Shown here one piece after another: positions 1 to 11,404 of a DNA stretch of 64,000 nucleotides (positions are counted from its first letter, which is position 1; each line of letters begins with the position of its first letter). Both the position numbers and the translations under genes were made by a program. The notes below the pieces were generated by a model, which searched no databases, was not told the DNA's origin, and saw only the letters and a list, made by a program, of their open reading frames with translations. The DNA comes from Locusta migratoria (taxonomy: Eukaryota > Arthropoda > Insecta > Orthoptera > Acrididae), in contig CM048750.1 of NCBI GenBank assembly GCA_026315105.1, positions 261,755,151 through 261,819,150 of the forward strand. Direction: 5' to 3'.

Positions 1-103
1 CAAATCGACATACACACTATTTCAAAAACGAAAGTGGGTGACGTCATAGAACATCATTTGGGCTTGTGCTGCCCTCTACAGTATAACGAATATAACAGTT
101 TTT

Positions 104-571
104 TACACGAAGAAGACGTGCTACAGACGCGAAATTTAACCGACAGGAAGACGATGCTGTGACAAGCAAACGATTAGCTTTACAGAGCATTCACACAAGG
201 TTGGCGGCGGTGACGACACCTACAACGTGCTGACATGAGGAAAGTTTCCAACCGATTTCTCATACACAAACAGCAGTTGACCGGCGTTGCCTTGTTGTTG
301 TGATGTGTCGTGTAAGGAGGAGAAATGCGTACCATCACGTTTCTGACTTTGATAAAGGCCGGATTGTAGCCTATCGCGATTGCAGTTTATCGTATCGCGA
401 CATCGCTGCTCGCGTTGGTCGCGATCCAGTGACTGTTTGCAGAATATGGAATCGGCGGGTTCAGGAGGGCAATACGAAACGCCGTGCTGGATCCAAACGG
501 CGTCGTAGCAGTCGAGATGTCAGGAATCTTATCCGCATGGCTGTAGCGGATCGTGCAGCCACGTCTCGATC
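104..571 (+). mobile_element. Tc1-like transposon, 5' fragment
   Basis: This is the left part of the same Tc1-like family that is complete at 649-2033. The reading frame 300-617 carries the transposase N-terminal helix-turn-helix (FDKGRIVAYRDC ... YRDIAARVGRDPVTV ... IWNRRVQEG) and the start of the second DNA-binding helix region. The terminal inverted repeat is cut at its outer end, and homology stops in a short CA-repeat near 571. The catalytic domain is absent, so this is a dead fragment. Confidence 0.85.
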
Positions 572-646
572 ACACACACACACTCTACAGATACCAAAGT
601 TGGGAAGATACAGGTAACCTTATTCATACGTTTGAGCTCATAGATA

Positions 647-2035
647 TACACTCCTGACCATTAAAATTGCTACACCACGAAGATGACGTGATACAGACGC
701 GAAATTTAACCGACAGGAAGATGATGCTGTGATATGCAAATGATTGGCTTTTCAGAGCATTCACAAAAGGTTGGCGTCGGTGACGACACCTACAACGTGC
801 TGACATAAGGAAAGCTTCCAACCGATTTCTCATACACAAACTGCAGTTGACCGGCGAGGCCTGGTGAAACGTTGTTGTGATGCCTCGTGTAAGGACAAAT
901 GCGTACCTTCGTGTTTCCACTTTGATAAAGATCGGATTGTAGCCAATCGCGATTGCGGTTTATCGTATTGCGACATTGATGCTCGCGTTCGTTGCGATCC
1001 AATCACTATTAGCAGAATATGGAATCGGCGGGTTCAGAGGGCAACACGGGATGCCGTGCTGGATCCCAACGGCCTCGTATCACTAGCAGTTGAGATGACA
1101 GGCATCTTATCCGCATGGCTGTAACGGATCGTGCAGCCATGTCTCGATCCCTGAGTCAACCGATGGGGACGTTTGCAAGACAATAACCATCTGCACGACG
1201 ACTGTGCAGCAGCATGGATTATCAGCTCGGAGACCATGGCTGCGGTTACCCTTGACTCTGCATCACAGACAGGATCGCCTGCGATGGTGTACACGACGAA
1301 CCTGGGTGCACAAATGGCAGAACGTCATTTTTTCGGATGAATATAAGATCTGTTTACAGCATCATGATGCTCGCATCCGTGTTTGGCGACATCGAGGTGA
1401 ACGCACATTGGAAGCGTGTATTCGTCATCGCCATACTGGTGTATCACCCGGCGTGATGGTATGGTATGCCATTGGTTACACATCTCGGTCACCTCATGTT
1501 CACATCGACGGCACTTTGAACAGTGGCCGTTACATTTCAGGTGTGTTACGACCCGTGGCTCTACCCTTCATTCGATCCTTGCGAAACCCTAGATTTCAGC
1601 AGGATAATGCACGACCGTATGTTGTAGGTCCTGTACGGGCATTTCTGGATACGGAAAATGTTGGAATGCTGCCCTGGCCAGCACATTCTGCAGATCTCTC
1701 AGCAACTGAAAACGGCTAGTCAATGGTGATGGAGTAACTGGCTCGTCACAATACGTCAGTCACTACTCTTGATGAACTGTGGTATCGTCTTGAAGCTCCA
1801 TGGGCACCTGTACCTGTACCTGTACACGCCATCCAAGCTCTGTTTGACTCAATGCCCAGGCCGTTATTACGACCTGAGGTGGTTGTTCTGGGTACTGATT
1901 TCGTAGGCTCTATGCACCCAAATTGCATAAAAATGTAATCACATGTCTGATCTAGTGTAATATATTTATCCAATGAATACCCGTTTATCATCTGCATTTC
2001 TTCTTGGTGTAGCAATTTTAATGGCCAGTAGTGTA
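647..2035 (+). mobile_element. Tc1-like DNA transposon, complete with TIRs
   Basis: The element proper runs 649-2033 (1385 bp) and is flanked by TA on both sides (647-648 and 2034-2035), the hallmark target duplication of Tc1/mariner elements. The left end (649-690) and the right end (1992-2033) are imperfect inverted repeats of about 40 bp sharing CCATTAAAATTGCTACACCA. Fragments of the same family lie at 104-571, 25693-26599, 56407-57651 and 60371-61704, so it amplified in this genome. The transposase is broken (separate entry). Confidence 0.92.
880..1938 (+). pseudogene. Tc1 transposase, inactivated
   Basis: The product would cut and paste the element through a DD34E catalytic triad after binding the TIRs with paired helix-turn-helix domains. 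The N-terminal helix-turn-helix (FDKDRIVANRDCGLSY ... IWNRRVQ) is visible but off-frame from the ATG at 880. The catalytic part reads in one frame from about 1204 to 1719 with FSDE (first Asp), QQDNARP (second Asp) and TEN (Glu). The frame then hits a stop where sister copies read ENIWSM: the Trp codon is TAG here. At least one frameshift separates the two halves. Clearly a pseudogene. Confidence 0.88.
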
Positions 2036-2840
2036 TAAATACTCCAGAGTAATAATGTGCGGTAGTAGACCTACGTCTCACTTTGCTCGGGTTTGACCAC
2101 CATTATTGGCGGATATTTACGATACGCCACGGATGTTTATTCCAACAGACGACAGGAAAGTTTCAGTGTTGTTGTCTGGTTGACTGCCGGGCGTATCCAC
2201 AGTGCTGGGGTAATCAAATTGTCTGCTCCAGTCTCCTTACGTAATTAACAGATCCGATCCGCTTCCTGGAGCCCTGCTTGGCTTCACAGGACATCACGTG
2301 TAGCAACCTGTCCACTGCGCTATGCCTCAACGTTCGCTTTGGCAATGGGCTCGGCTTCCTTTATCAAGGGACTTCATATTTGTGCCGAACGCACTATTCG
2401 TATAGATTGAATGTTTAGTGTGTGTAAAGAAGCTAACTGACCTTTTTTTCCCTTATTACATTTTCTTGACGAGAGGGTATTACCATATTTGGGAGTACGT
2501 GCTCTAGAATCGAAGTCGGGACTTTACTTATCTCTAATTAAATAATTCTTGCGGGGAAAATGCGCATTAGTCGTATATAGACTTATTTTATTACGCCACC
2601 ACAGGTTACGGGACGATACAGTACTATCTTCAGGCGAAAAAATGAGTTGTGAAGTGTGTCATATTCCTTGGGGGGAAACCGACGGCCCGCGTGCGCGCTA
2701 TTATTTTCTATCCGATCTGCGGAAGAAATTACTGGGAGAGTAAGAGAGGTATTGTAAAACTTCGTAAGATTACCTCGTAAGCCGAAAACCGGTTCACTAG
2801 ATAGAAATAAACTTCTAAAACATACACAATATAGTGCTTT
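2036..2840. other. No recognisable feature
   Basis: About 800 bases of moderately AT-rich sequence. Short open frames exist on both strands (for example 2583-2909 minus) but none has a domain or repeat I can identify. It is probably intronic sequence 3' of the kinesin exon at 4451 or old unrecognised repeat. Confidence 0.5.
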
Positions 2841-3627
2841 TAATTCAACGTGGAAGAAATAAAACTTTGCGGTTTGCCAGTGACAGTGTAATTGTATTAG
2901 AGATAGCAAAGCACCTGGAAAAGTAATTGAAAGGGATGGACAATGTCTTCAAAGAAGGATACAAGATCAACATTAACAAGAACAGAAAAGGGTAATGGAA
3001 TGTAGTATAAGAAAATCAGGCGATGCTGAAGGAATCAGTCTTGCTAACGAGATAGTAAAAGTAGTAGATGAGTTTTGTGATTTGGGTGGCAAAGTAGCTT
3101 CTGGCGGTAGAAGTAAAGAAGGTATGAAATGTAGTATGACTATGGTAAAAGGAGAATTTCTGAAAAAGAGAAATTTGTTGACAAGAAGTCCTTTTTGAAA
3201 GTATTTGTCTGAAGTGTAACATTTACGAGAGTGAAAGGTTGACAATAAGGAATTCTGACACGAAGGTGATAGAGGGTTTTGAAATGCGGTGCTGCAGACG
3301 AAGATTAGGTGGGCAGATCTCATAACTAATGAAGAGGTACCGTTTATAATTGTGAAGAAAAGATACTTCTGGCATATCTTGACTAAAAGAAAGGGCCCGT
3401 TGTTGGGACACATTCTGAGACATCCAAGAATCGTCAGTATGGTATTGAGGGAAGTGTGTGGGGTAAAATTGGTAGAGGGACCGCGAGATACGAATATAGT
3501 AAGTAGGTTCAAACTGATGTAGGTTGCCGTTCGTATTCTCAGGCGAAGAAGCTTGCATAGGACAGGGTAGCGTGGAAAGTTGTATCAAATCAGTTTTTGG
3601 ATTAAATACACACCAGCAACAACAATG
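2841..3627 (+). mobile_element. RTE-type LINE fragment (3' part, decayed)
   Basis: This matches the 3' third of the full-length RTE at 52178-55459. It begins at the reverse-transcriptase catalytic strand (FASD here, where the full copy reads FADD), continues through MECSIRKSGDAEG and the linker, and ends with the short CAACAACAA tail typical of this RTE. Many stops and frameshifts interrupt it. It lies in the sense orientation relative to the other RTE copies. Old fragment. Confidence 0.8.
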
Positions 3628-3709
3628 GAAGGTGACGATGGTGTGCCAAGAATCGACGGAAGTTCGACACATACTAACAGCTGTACTCAATAAAAAAATT
3701 GACATATGT

Positions 3710-3735
3710 CATTCCAGATCACGTGATCTGGAATG
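3710..3735. repeat. Perfect 26-bp palindrome
   Basis: CATTCCAGATCAC is followed directly by its exact reverse complement with no spacer. It sits 80 bases after the end of an RTE fragment and before an AT-rich tract. Function unknown. Confidence 0.8.
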
Positions 3736-3929
3736 TTACGTAATTTTATTCCATTTTATTTATTTTTTTGCGTGTGTCTATATTACCACCTGCTAAAATA
3801 TTTAGTGTTCCTCGTAACTGCTCTGTATATCGACGCGAAAACGGTGTGGAATTTTATAAATAAATGTATTACACAGCCCTAGCGGAGAAACTGGTAAATG
3901 AACAGTGGCTCTACAGAATCGATGGGTAA

Positions 3930-4151
3930 GTTTTGTCTTTAAAGTGTTCAAATGTTTGTTAAGCTTAAGGGACTTAACTACGGGGTCATCAGTCCCTAAA
4001 CTTTCAAGCTACTTATGAACTAACTACAACTAAGGACGGCACAAATATCCATGCCCGAGGGGGGATTCGAACCCCCGACCGTAGTGGCCGTGCAGACCGT
4101 GACTGAAGCGCCTCAGTCCCCTCGGCCACCGCGGCCGGCGTTTTGTCTTTA
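3930..4151 (-). mobile_element. SINE family A (tRNA-derived) with 12-bp TSD
   Basis: The SINE body is 3942-4139 on the minus strand. The head carries RNA polymerase III signals: an A box (TGGCCGAGGGGACT) and a B box (GGTTCGAATCC). The body ends in the family's common tail (GGGACTGATGACCCCGTAG). The direct repeats GTTTTGTCTTTA at 3930-3941 and 4140-4151 are perfect, proving insertion by target-primed reverse transcription. Confidence 0.95.
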
Positions 4152-4450
4152 GCAAACCACAATCTGCAATAGATTTTTATCTCTGAGAAACATTTTCTTT
4201 ACCGATCACGTGTAAATTTCGAGCACACAATTTTTTACGGTATTTATATCACTCTCGCACATCCACCTTATCGACTCGGCAAGACTCGGAGTGATCAGGA
4301 ATTGATCTGAAGATGTCAACTGCAGCTCTCGACGTAACTTTAGCAACAGAAAAGTTTCATTTCAATGGTCGTACAACCCGTGTGATCCATCAGCAGACAA
4401 GTAAGCGAATGGCGACACTGGGGTAATAGGGGAGAGCTAGTGGTACTCAC

Positions 4451-4544
4451 CGAGTCCGGAGTGCCCGAAGCAGAAGACGCAGCCGTCCGAACCACTGATG
4501 ACAGCATGCAGAACGTCGGTCAGGGCGCACGAACACACCTCGCT
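4451..4544 (-). CDS. Kif26: KIF26-like kinesin, exon ending at the P-loop
   Basis: This 94-bp exon has a clean acceptor (TTTGGTTTCAG) and donor (G|GTGAGT) on the minus strand. It starts in phase 0, as the exon at 13443-13730 requires, and ends after the first base of a codon. Its 31 residues run from SEVCSCALTDVLHAV through SGSDGCVFCFGHSGL. In ordinary kinesins this segment reaches the ATP-binding P-loop (GQTGSGKT). Here the loop starts GHSGLG, the degenerate form typical of KIF26/VAB-8 kinesins, which bind microtubules but are thought to lack ATPase cycling. The remainder of the motor should lie left of the window. GC content and CpG frequency are well above the flanks. I am confident of the family, less so of orthology to one named gene. 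Confidence 0.88.
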
Positions 4545-4551
4545 CTGAAAC

Positions 4552-5569
4552 CAAACACAGCAGTTAGCACATTAACTATATCAATGAAGTTTGTACAATG
4601 AAATATTGGAACTGTAACTCAATTTTTTTCTAGTGGACATTACGATTTGTAATACCAGGGGAAAAAATAGTACACCTGGAAACTAGATTACCCGATGTCG
4701 CCTGATACCATCTGGGGGATAGTACACAGTGGTTTAATAACGATCAAGACATTGCGTTGTGTGATATTGTCGCACATCTATCCATGTAAAACAATGTACT
4801 CCCGCCGCATCTGTCAATGTGTTTGTCCTCGGAAACTCAAAAATTACTGAAAGGGTATTGATACGGTTTTCACCAATGAGCGATGTGATTCACAGGGAAA
4901 GTTTAGGTGTAAAATGTTAAAATGTTTGTAGACATGAGACAGTGGGGCTAGCCACTCGGCCAGTCAGCTACACTATCGTAGACTCCGCCCACGAAACTGA
5001 ACGGTTGTAGCTGTCAAACTAAACGTGATAAAAATTTCATTCAAAATTCTTTGTACACAGCTGGTGTCAAACATTCCAGTGCGTGATATGAACAACCACT
5101 GTTCCAAATAAAAAACTGTATGTCAGCATAAATATACACTTTGTAAGTAATATTACAATCAGTTTGTTGGCTAAAAATACGAGCCCCTGACAATCAAACC
5201 ATTCTGTGAAAACCGCACTTTCTGTTTCCGGAATATTTGCGGTCCAAGAGTTAGGTGATTCACCCTGTACACTATTACTTTCGAAGGTGTGGAAATATCT
5301 TTACTGTTTCAAACGCATGCGCGGTTTCGTGATTCAGACTACAATAATGTTACCGACACGACGTCGTGCAATATTGTCATCAAATACAAATACGTCGTAC
5401 AAATACAAAAACAAAAGACCCATACAGACGCATAGATAAAAGTGGAAAAGGGAAGAGAATCTGGTACTCCATAATCCTAACTCGGCCACAGGCTCTTTGA
5501 ACAGTACGACAGAAAAAAATTAACCATATATACCAGGGTAGCAAATATTAGGCACATATATTCCACTGT
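4552..5569. other. Intronic sequence without recognisable feature
   Basis: This lies inside the 8.9-kb kinesin intron. It is AT-rich with scattered short open frames, and I see no domain, TIR, tRNA-like sequence or splice-bounded exon. Confidence 0.5.
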
Positions 5570-5731
5570 GGCTCAATAGCTCAGTGGTAGTCTGATTGCG
5601 GCAGCGGCGGTGTTAGGAGGTCGCGCGGTGCCTCGCTGCGGCAGTGGTTTGTTTACTTCTGCGTGGGGTAAGTCTGTTCGCTTACGCCAGCGTTTACTGT
5701 AGTGTGTCTTTGTGAAAATGAAAACGCAGTA

Positions 5732-7052
5732 ATGGATGACATTAGTAGACGAGACACCTTGAAATTTACATTCGAACGAAAATTTGCCCGACCAACGTCC
5801 TTTGAATTTGAAGAAGCTGCTAAGATCCAACACGAAGACATAACTGGATATCATATGTCGATTATCAATAGTGTCATGTATGTGAAACTGGCATCTGCCG
5901 AATTATGTGAAAAAGTAGTGCAGGACACAGGTGGTTCATTGAAATTTAATCATAGAGACGGTAATATAGGTAATGTCACTGTTGATCTTGTTGGTTTCGG
6001 AGTTAGGACTGTTCTGATTTTTGAGTTGCCATTCGAGGTTCCAGCTGAAGCGATAAACTCTGTAATTGCTTCATATGGTAGAGCACCAGCAATTTTGCCG
6101 AGAGATGGTCCAGCGCACATTGAATGGTGTTAGGCAACTGAAGGTTGAAATGTGCCGACATATACCATCATATATAAATGTTTACGGGTTTAGAGGCATT
6201 GTGATGTATGACGGTCAACCGAAAACCTGTGCCATTTGTAATTTAACAGGGCACTTCCGCGCTGACTGTGTCAAACGACGAATTGCTCAGCTCCCAACCA
6301 GTGAAACACTTCAGCCCCCGAATATGACTATCTTGCCAGCTACGTATGTAGCTGTCGCACGTGGTCAGCTGACAGAGCCATTAATTAGTGAGGTTCCTTT
6401 AGACAATATCCCACCTGATGACGTCGTGCAAGACATTGTAACTCAAATGGACATCCCGGAGAGCACGCCAGAACAGGCACCAAAGAAAGAAGCCATTGAC
6501 CAGTCTCCTCCACAATCAGCGGAAGAGATTCCGGTATGTAAAGGGGATACGAGGAATCAGGAAACAGCTGACAACCAGACACCAGTAAGTGAGCCTGAGA
6601 CCTTCGCAGAAGGGCAGAGTAGCTCTCCAGCAAAGTCACCACGAACCCACAAGAAACGACGACTGGCCCGCGAGGGGGCCGAGGAGAAGGCTGCTCCTTT
6701 ACGAGCAAAGGCAAAAGAACTGAAGGAAAAAGTATGTGGAAAGTCACCAAATGGTTAAGCTAAACAGAAGCAGTCAACCAAGCCCAGTAAGGAAACCGTA
6801 GATATGACGTCCGACAAACTTACTTCGGAACATGCATACCCAACGCAGAACCAAGAACAGAAAAATACTTTGCCTTCCAAATTTATCACTGGCGTCGACT
6901 GGACAGGGGAGGTAGACGTGGAGGATGTTTCCGGGGATTCTGGAAACGCAGAACATGATCTGCCAACTGCTGCTGCGGTGAAGAATAAAAATAGCACGGA
7001 AGCAATGGAAATACCAGAAGCGGAGAAAGAAGAGGACTCTGATTTCTATTAA
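5732..7052 (+). pseudogene. LINE ORF1 (gag-like, CCHC zinc knuckle)
   Basis: The first ATG (5732) opens a domain of about 130 residues of the kind often found in ORF1 proteins of this LINE group, which bind the element RNA. A one-base shift near 6090 moves the frame. The new frame carries a single CCHC knuckle at about 6230-6270 (CAICNLTGHFRADC, spacing C-2-C-4-H-4-C). After it comes a long Pro/Glu/Ser/Lys-rich low-complexity tail. An in-frame TAA at 6756-6758 cuts the tail, but the same frame continues to the TAA ending at 7052. One frameshift plus one nonsense mutation, so a pseudogene. Confidence 0.8.
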
Positions 7053-7081
7053 CTGTAGGCAATTTTCATTTCATAACCCAC

Positions 7082-10000
7082 ATGTGTGATCGTCAAGCCT
7101 ATAAAATTGCAACGTTAAACATCAATAAGAGTCGCAGCTCCATTAGGCTCCGTCATATTCAAGATTTCCTGTATTCTGCTGATATAGATATTCTTTTGCT
7201 ACAGGAGGCTGCAGACATTAAGTTATAAGAACTATTCGGATACAACGTCATAGCAAACCCAGGTCGTGGTGCAGATTTGGGGACTGCTATCTTATTAAGA
7301 GAGGGAATTGTGGCGCAGAACATAGAAATGCTTGTCAACAATCGAGGGATCGCCGCCACCATCAATAACGTTCGAATTGTAAACATCTATGCCCCCTCAG
7401 GATCCAATAACAGGCGACGCAGAGCGGAATTTTACACGGAGGAGATTCTTCCGCTACTTACATCAACGTCTGACCAGCTTATCGAGGGGGGAGATTTTAA
7501 CTGTGTTCTGCACCCTAAAGATCAGACACCTAATTTCAACAAATCCGTGGAATTGGAACGGATAGTAAAGGATTTACTTTTAACAGACAGTTGGGAGCAT
7601 AAGTATGGAGTAACTCATGGTTTTACATATGTGACAACTCATTCGGCAAGCAGATTATATAGGATATATGTATCCAGACAACTTAAAACACCAAATTATA
7701 CATTGCGAGGTCTGGCCAACTATTTTCACGGGCCATGCTGCATATATTTGTACTTTAAACTTGCAGAAACAGGGAACGTACCGTAGTAAAGGAACATGGA
7801 AACTTAATGTCTCACATTTAAATGATCAAGGATGTAAGGATGCCTTCACACATGCGTGGAATGCAAGCCTCGCCAAGTATAGGACATATAATTCGGCAAT
7901 CAAATGGTGGCTACAATGTGCTAAACCCAAATTAAGGAAAGCCATGCTACATTACTCAAGGGAGAAGAACTGGTGGCTTAAGCGAACCATGGAATTTCAC
8001 TACTCCAGTCTAAGGGAACTATATAAACTGGATGCGACAGTAATCGAAAACTACGCCGAAATTAAGAAAGTGCAAGCTAAACTACTACTTCTTAAACGGA
8101 AACAGTTAGAAGGTTTGAAAGTCAGATCTCGAACCCAGGACTCGCTACACAATGAAATGACGTCAATCTACCATCTGGCACGTGAGAGTAAACGAGGACG
8201 ACAGAAGATACTCACAGAACTAAAAACTAGAAACGGCACAATCTAACTCAACAGAAAGATATTAGAAATGAGATTCAGATTGTCTACACGGAACTGATGT
8301 CTGAGAAAATGATTGATGACAACGCCTTGCAAGAACTGACTAACGATTTAACGAACAGACTTACCCCTTCTGAATATGATGAACTTATAACACAAATAAC
8401 AGAAGACGAGTTGGAAGATGTGGTGTTCCACAGTCCCAAGAATAAATCTCCTGGAAGTTACGGACTCCCGGTGGAGTTTTATCAAGCCTTTTGGTCGCAA
8501 ATGAAGATATGTACAGAATTAATGAAACCGGATCTACAGGTTCCTAAAGAGTTCAGTGCAGGACTTGTCTTAGTCCCAAAGCGCGCAAACAGTAATGCTA
8601 TCTCGAATATTAGACCGATTACTCTCTTGAATAGCGATTATAAACTTTTTGCACGTATTCTTGCAAAAAGGTTGAAAAATGTAATGAATACAATTACTGG
8701 ACCTTACCAAACCAGTGTCGGGAGAGATAGAACCATCTATCAAACATTAGTTGACTACCGCGATCTAATATCGGTGGCAGACGCATGCAAAATCAAATGT
8801 GCAATAGTAAGCTTGGATTTCGATAAAGCTTTCGATAGAGTAAACCACCGATATTTGTTCAACGTCATGCGGTCGCTAGGTTTCCCCCTGAATTTCATCA
8901 GTGTAATACAGAATCTATTACAAAATAGCATATCACGGGTGATTGTCAATGGACGACCAGGTGATATAATCCCGGTAAAAAGCTCCGTAAGACAAGGGTG
9001 CCCCATGTCGGCGACACTTTTTGCGATCGCTATAGAACCACTGCTATCCACACTGACGGCGCGTTTAAAAGGAATACAGATACACGGTCAGAAGTTAGCG
9101 TGTCGAGCTTATGCCGACGACGTTGGATTCCTGGTCAACGACGCGAATGAGGTAGACACCGCACTTCAGATAATTCGGATATATGAAAAGGCATCTTGTG
9201 CCCTATTAAATTGGCAAAAATCGGGCATCATGAACATAGACAAAGGAATAGGCTTGCCCAATCATCACAAGTTGACAGAGGTGTCCAAGTTGCAATGTCT
9301 CGGTGTCGATTTTCGTAAAACAATTCGACAAACCGCTGCCGCGAATTACAAACAGCTATTAGCTAAGATACGAACGTGTGAACAACTGCACAGTGTCAGA
9401 AAATTAGATGAGCTGCAAAAAGTGGCGCTGGCGAATACATACATCACGGCCAAGGTGAACTACGTGGCTCAAGTCCTGCCGATACCTCACGACATAGCGC
9501 AAAGAATGCTGGCAGCTCTTGGACACTTCGTATGTCGAGTACATATTTTCAAAATCAAGTACGACACCCTGACTCTCCCTTTGCTACTAGGTGACTTGAA
9601 TCTCATTGACATACACAAGAAGGCGCAAGCACTCTACGTGTGCCAAACGTATAAACAATGGAAGCTGTCAACCAACACTTTGACTAGTCACCTGTTGGAA
9701 GAAATTGCCCCACTAGACCTACGACCGCCAATCAATGTCAGTCATTTATCACATGCCTTGCAGCACTTGAGGTGTTTTCTTATCGACTACAGTTACATAC
9801 GAACGAGAATTCCTGAAAGAAAAATGACAACAGTTAAGGAAATATACCAGGCACTATTGTTAAACAAACAAAGAAATGCGATAGAATGGAAATTCTCGAA
9901 TAACGACTGGAAAGCAACGTGGGAAAACATCCACAGTTCTGACTTACCTTCACAAGTAAAGGCAACGTGGTACATGACGGTTAATAGAAAAACTCCGACG

Positions 10001-10384
10001 ATGTCCAGACTACATAAAATTCACATAAAAGACTTTCCCATGTGCCCGACATGTAATTTAGTCGATAGCGACGAACACCGTTTCGTCTGCAGTATCAATA
10101 AAGAAATATGGGAGTACACAAGGCAAAAGTTGGCGCAGGTCAGAACTTCGCCAAATACAATAACACCGGCGGACGGCCTCAACCCCGACACAGTTCCATA
10201 TCCAAAGACAAAACGAAATGCGGTAAACTGGATAATGGGTCATACCGTCTACTATATTTTTAGTACAGAACCAAAGAGAAAGGAGGACTTCATACACTAC
10301 CTGATAATGCAACACGACCAGGTACGAAGAAAGAAGAAATACAAGGATCGTTATGCCAGCTTCCTGATTAAAACTATAATGTAA
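7082..10384 (+). pseudogene. LINE ORF2: APE endonuclease and reverse transcriptase
   Basis: The ATG at 7082 starts an APE-like endonuclease (KIATLNIN, LLLQE, VNIYAPSG, GGDFNCVL, TTHSASR). It has a stop at 7226-7228 and frame changes near 7740 and 8240. From 8297 to 10384 one uninterrupted frame of 695 codons carries the reverse transcriptase: SLDFDKAFDRV (first catalytic Asp), RQGCPMSATLF, and AYADDVGF (the YxDD pair). It ends in a Cys/His cluster (CPTCNLVDSDEHRFVC). Restoring the frames would give about 1100 codons, normal for the group. The long open RT frame suggests moderate age. Confidence 0.85.
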
Positions 10385-10754
10385 TACATACAGAACACTC
10401 AATCGGAGAAAGTTTAAACAATAAGGAATATACATGGAAGATGTTCTTTTATTTTGCTAACGTTTTGATTTTGCCCTTTTACAATAACAAGAACAAAATA
10501 GAATAAAATTAAGGGGCATACTGTTTGCCGACGAAGGCACTTATGTTAATATAGCATTCCGTTATGATGTTACACTTACATAATGTGTGTATATGTACAG
10601 GTACTATGTCCATTTCAAGGAAGACCTATTTAGTTACTTAAAGTCAATTTCTGTGCCTGGAAGAAATCTTTATTTTGCTCTCGATAAACACGAAAGTTAA
10701 TAGAGAGAGATTTATTTTACAACATTTTATATTCATTTTATAACAAGTACTCAA

Positions 10755-10960
10755 AGTACTCAAACTCGTAGTTTAACTAATTCCCGTAAGAGTAAGGGCT
10801 TCAAACTTGCCCACCCCTCCCCACTAACGATAGGATCATTGCCCGTCACCGGCATATTATATATATACATGTGGCGTTTGTTCGGAAAGAACAGACATCA
10901 CATTCTGATCCTGCAGCTGTTATTATTACGGGAATTAGTTAAACTACGAGTTTGAGTACT
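10755..10960. mobile_element. MITE with 35-bp perfect terminal inverted repeats
   Basis: Bases 10755-10789 (starting AGTACTCAAACTCG) are the exact reverse complement of 10926-10960. The 136-bp interior has no coding capacity and contains a short TA-repeat. This is the form of a non-autonomous DNA transposon. The target duplication is not clear because the repeat itself starts with the palindrome AGTACT. Confidence 0.75.
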
Positions 10961-11039
10961 ATGGGCAGGGCGAAGCTGGGAATTTGTATCTCACGGGAGG
11001 CGTGCATGGGTAGTCCTTGCAGGTGCGATGATCACTGTG

Positions 11040-11111
11040 TCCCCAGTGGTGTAGGGGTCAGCGCAACTGCCTAGAAAGCAGGAGACCCGGGTTCGAATCC
11101 CGGCTGGGTAC
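11040..11111 (+). other. tRNA-like cloverleaf (SINE head or tRNA pseudogene)
   Basis: The sequence folds as a class I tRNA: acceptor arm with one mismatch, D arm held by wobble pairs, a CTGC/GCAG anticodon stem with an AGA triplet in the loop, a five-base variable loop, and a perfect T arm (CCGGG/CCCGG around TTCGAAT). AGA would be a serine anticodon, but the long variable arm of tRNA-Ser is missing, so I doubt it is a functional tRNA gene. A related head occurs in the palindrome at 49.6-50.1 kb. Confidence 0.6.
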
Positions 11112-11163
11112 ACATTTTCAGCTTTGCCCAATAGCAGTTGAAGTCATATATTCTATGAATATG

Positions 11164-11381
11164 ACCTACCTTAGCCGGCCGCGGTGGCCGCGGGGACTGA
11201 GGCGCTCCAGTCACGGTCTGCGCGGCCACTACGGTCGGGGGTCCGAATCCCCCCTCGGGCATGGATATTTGTGCCGTCCTTAGTATAAGGTAGTTCGTAA
11301 GTAGTTTCTAAGTTTAGGGACTAATGACCCCATAGTTAAGTCCCATAGACTCTACAAACTTTTTTTTTTTTTTACCTACCT
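11164..11381 (+). mobile_element. SINE family A with 8-bp TSD
   Basis: Body 11172-11373, with the A box, the B box (one base off: GGTCCGAATCC) and the common 3' tail followed by a T-run. ACCTACCT flanks it at 11164-11171 and 11374-11381. Confidence 0.92.
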
Positions 11382-11404
11382 CACCTCCGAACAAATGGAC
11401 TCGC

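Larger units (their letters stand above)
5570..10545 (+). mobile_element. L1/Tx1-type LINE, near full length
   Basis: A roughly 5-kb non-LTR retrotransposon in the sense orientation, antisense to the host kinesin gene. The order is a GC-rich 5' leader (5570-5731), a gag-like ORF1 with a CCHC knuckle (5732-7052), a short spacer, then ORF2 with an APE endonuclease and a reverse transcriptase (7082-10384), and an AT-rich 3' UTR. The RT text (IRPITLLNSDYKLFARILAKRL, split by no gap) resembles the L1/Tx1 group more than Jockey or RTE. The exact ends and the target duplication were not resolved. Several frameshifts and stops make it inactive. Confidence 0.85.

Noticed and set aside
11040..11111. 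Candidate tRNA-Ser(AGA)
   Set aside because: Lacks the long variable arm of serine tRNAs and has an acceptor mismatch.
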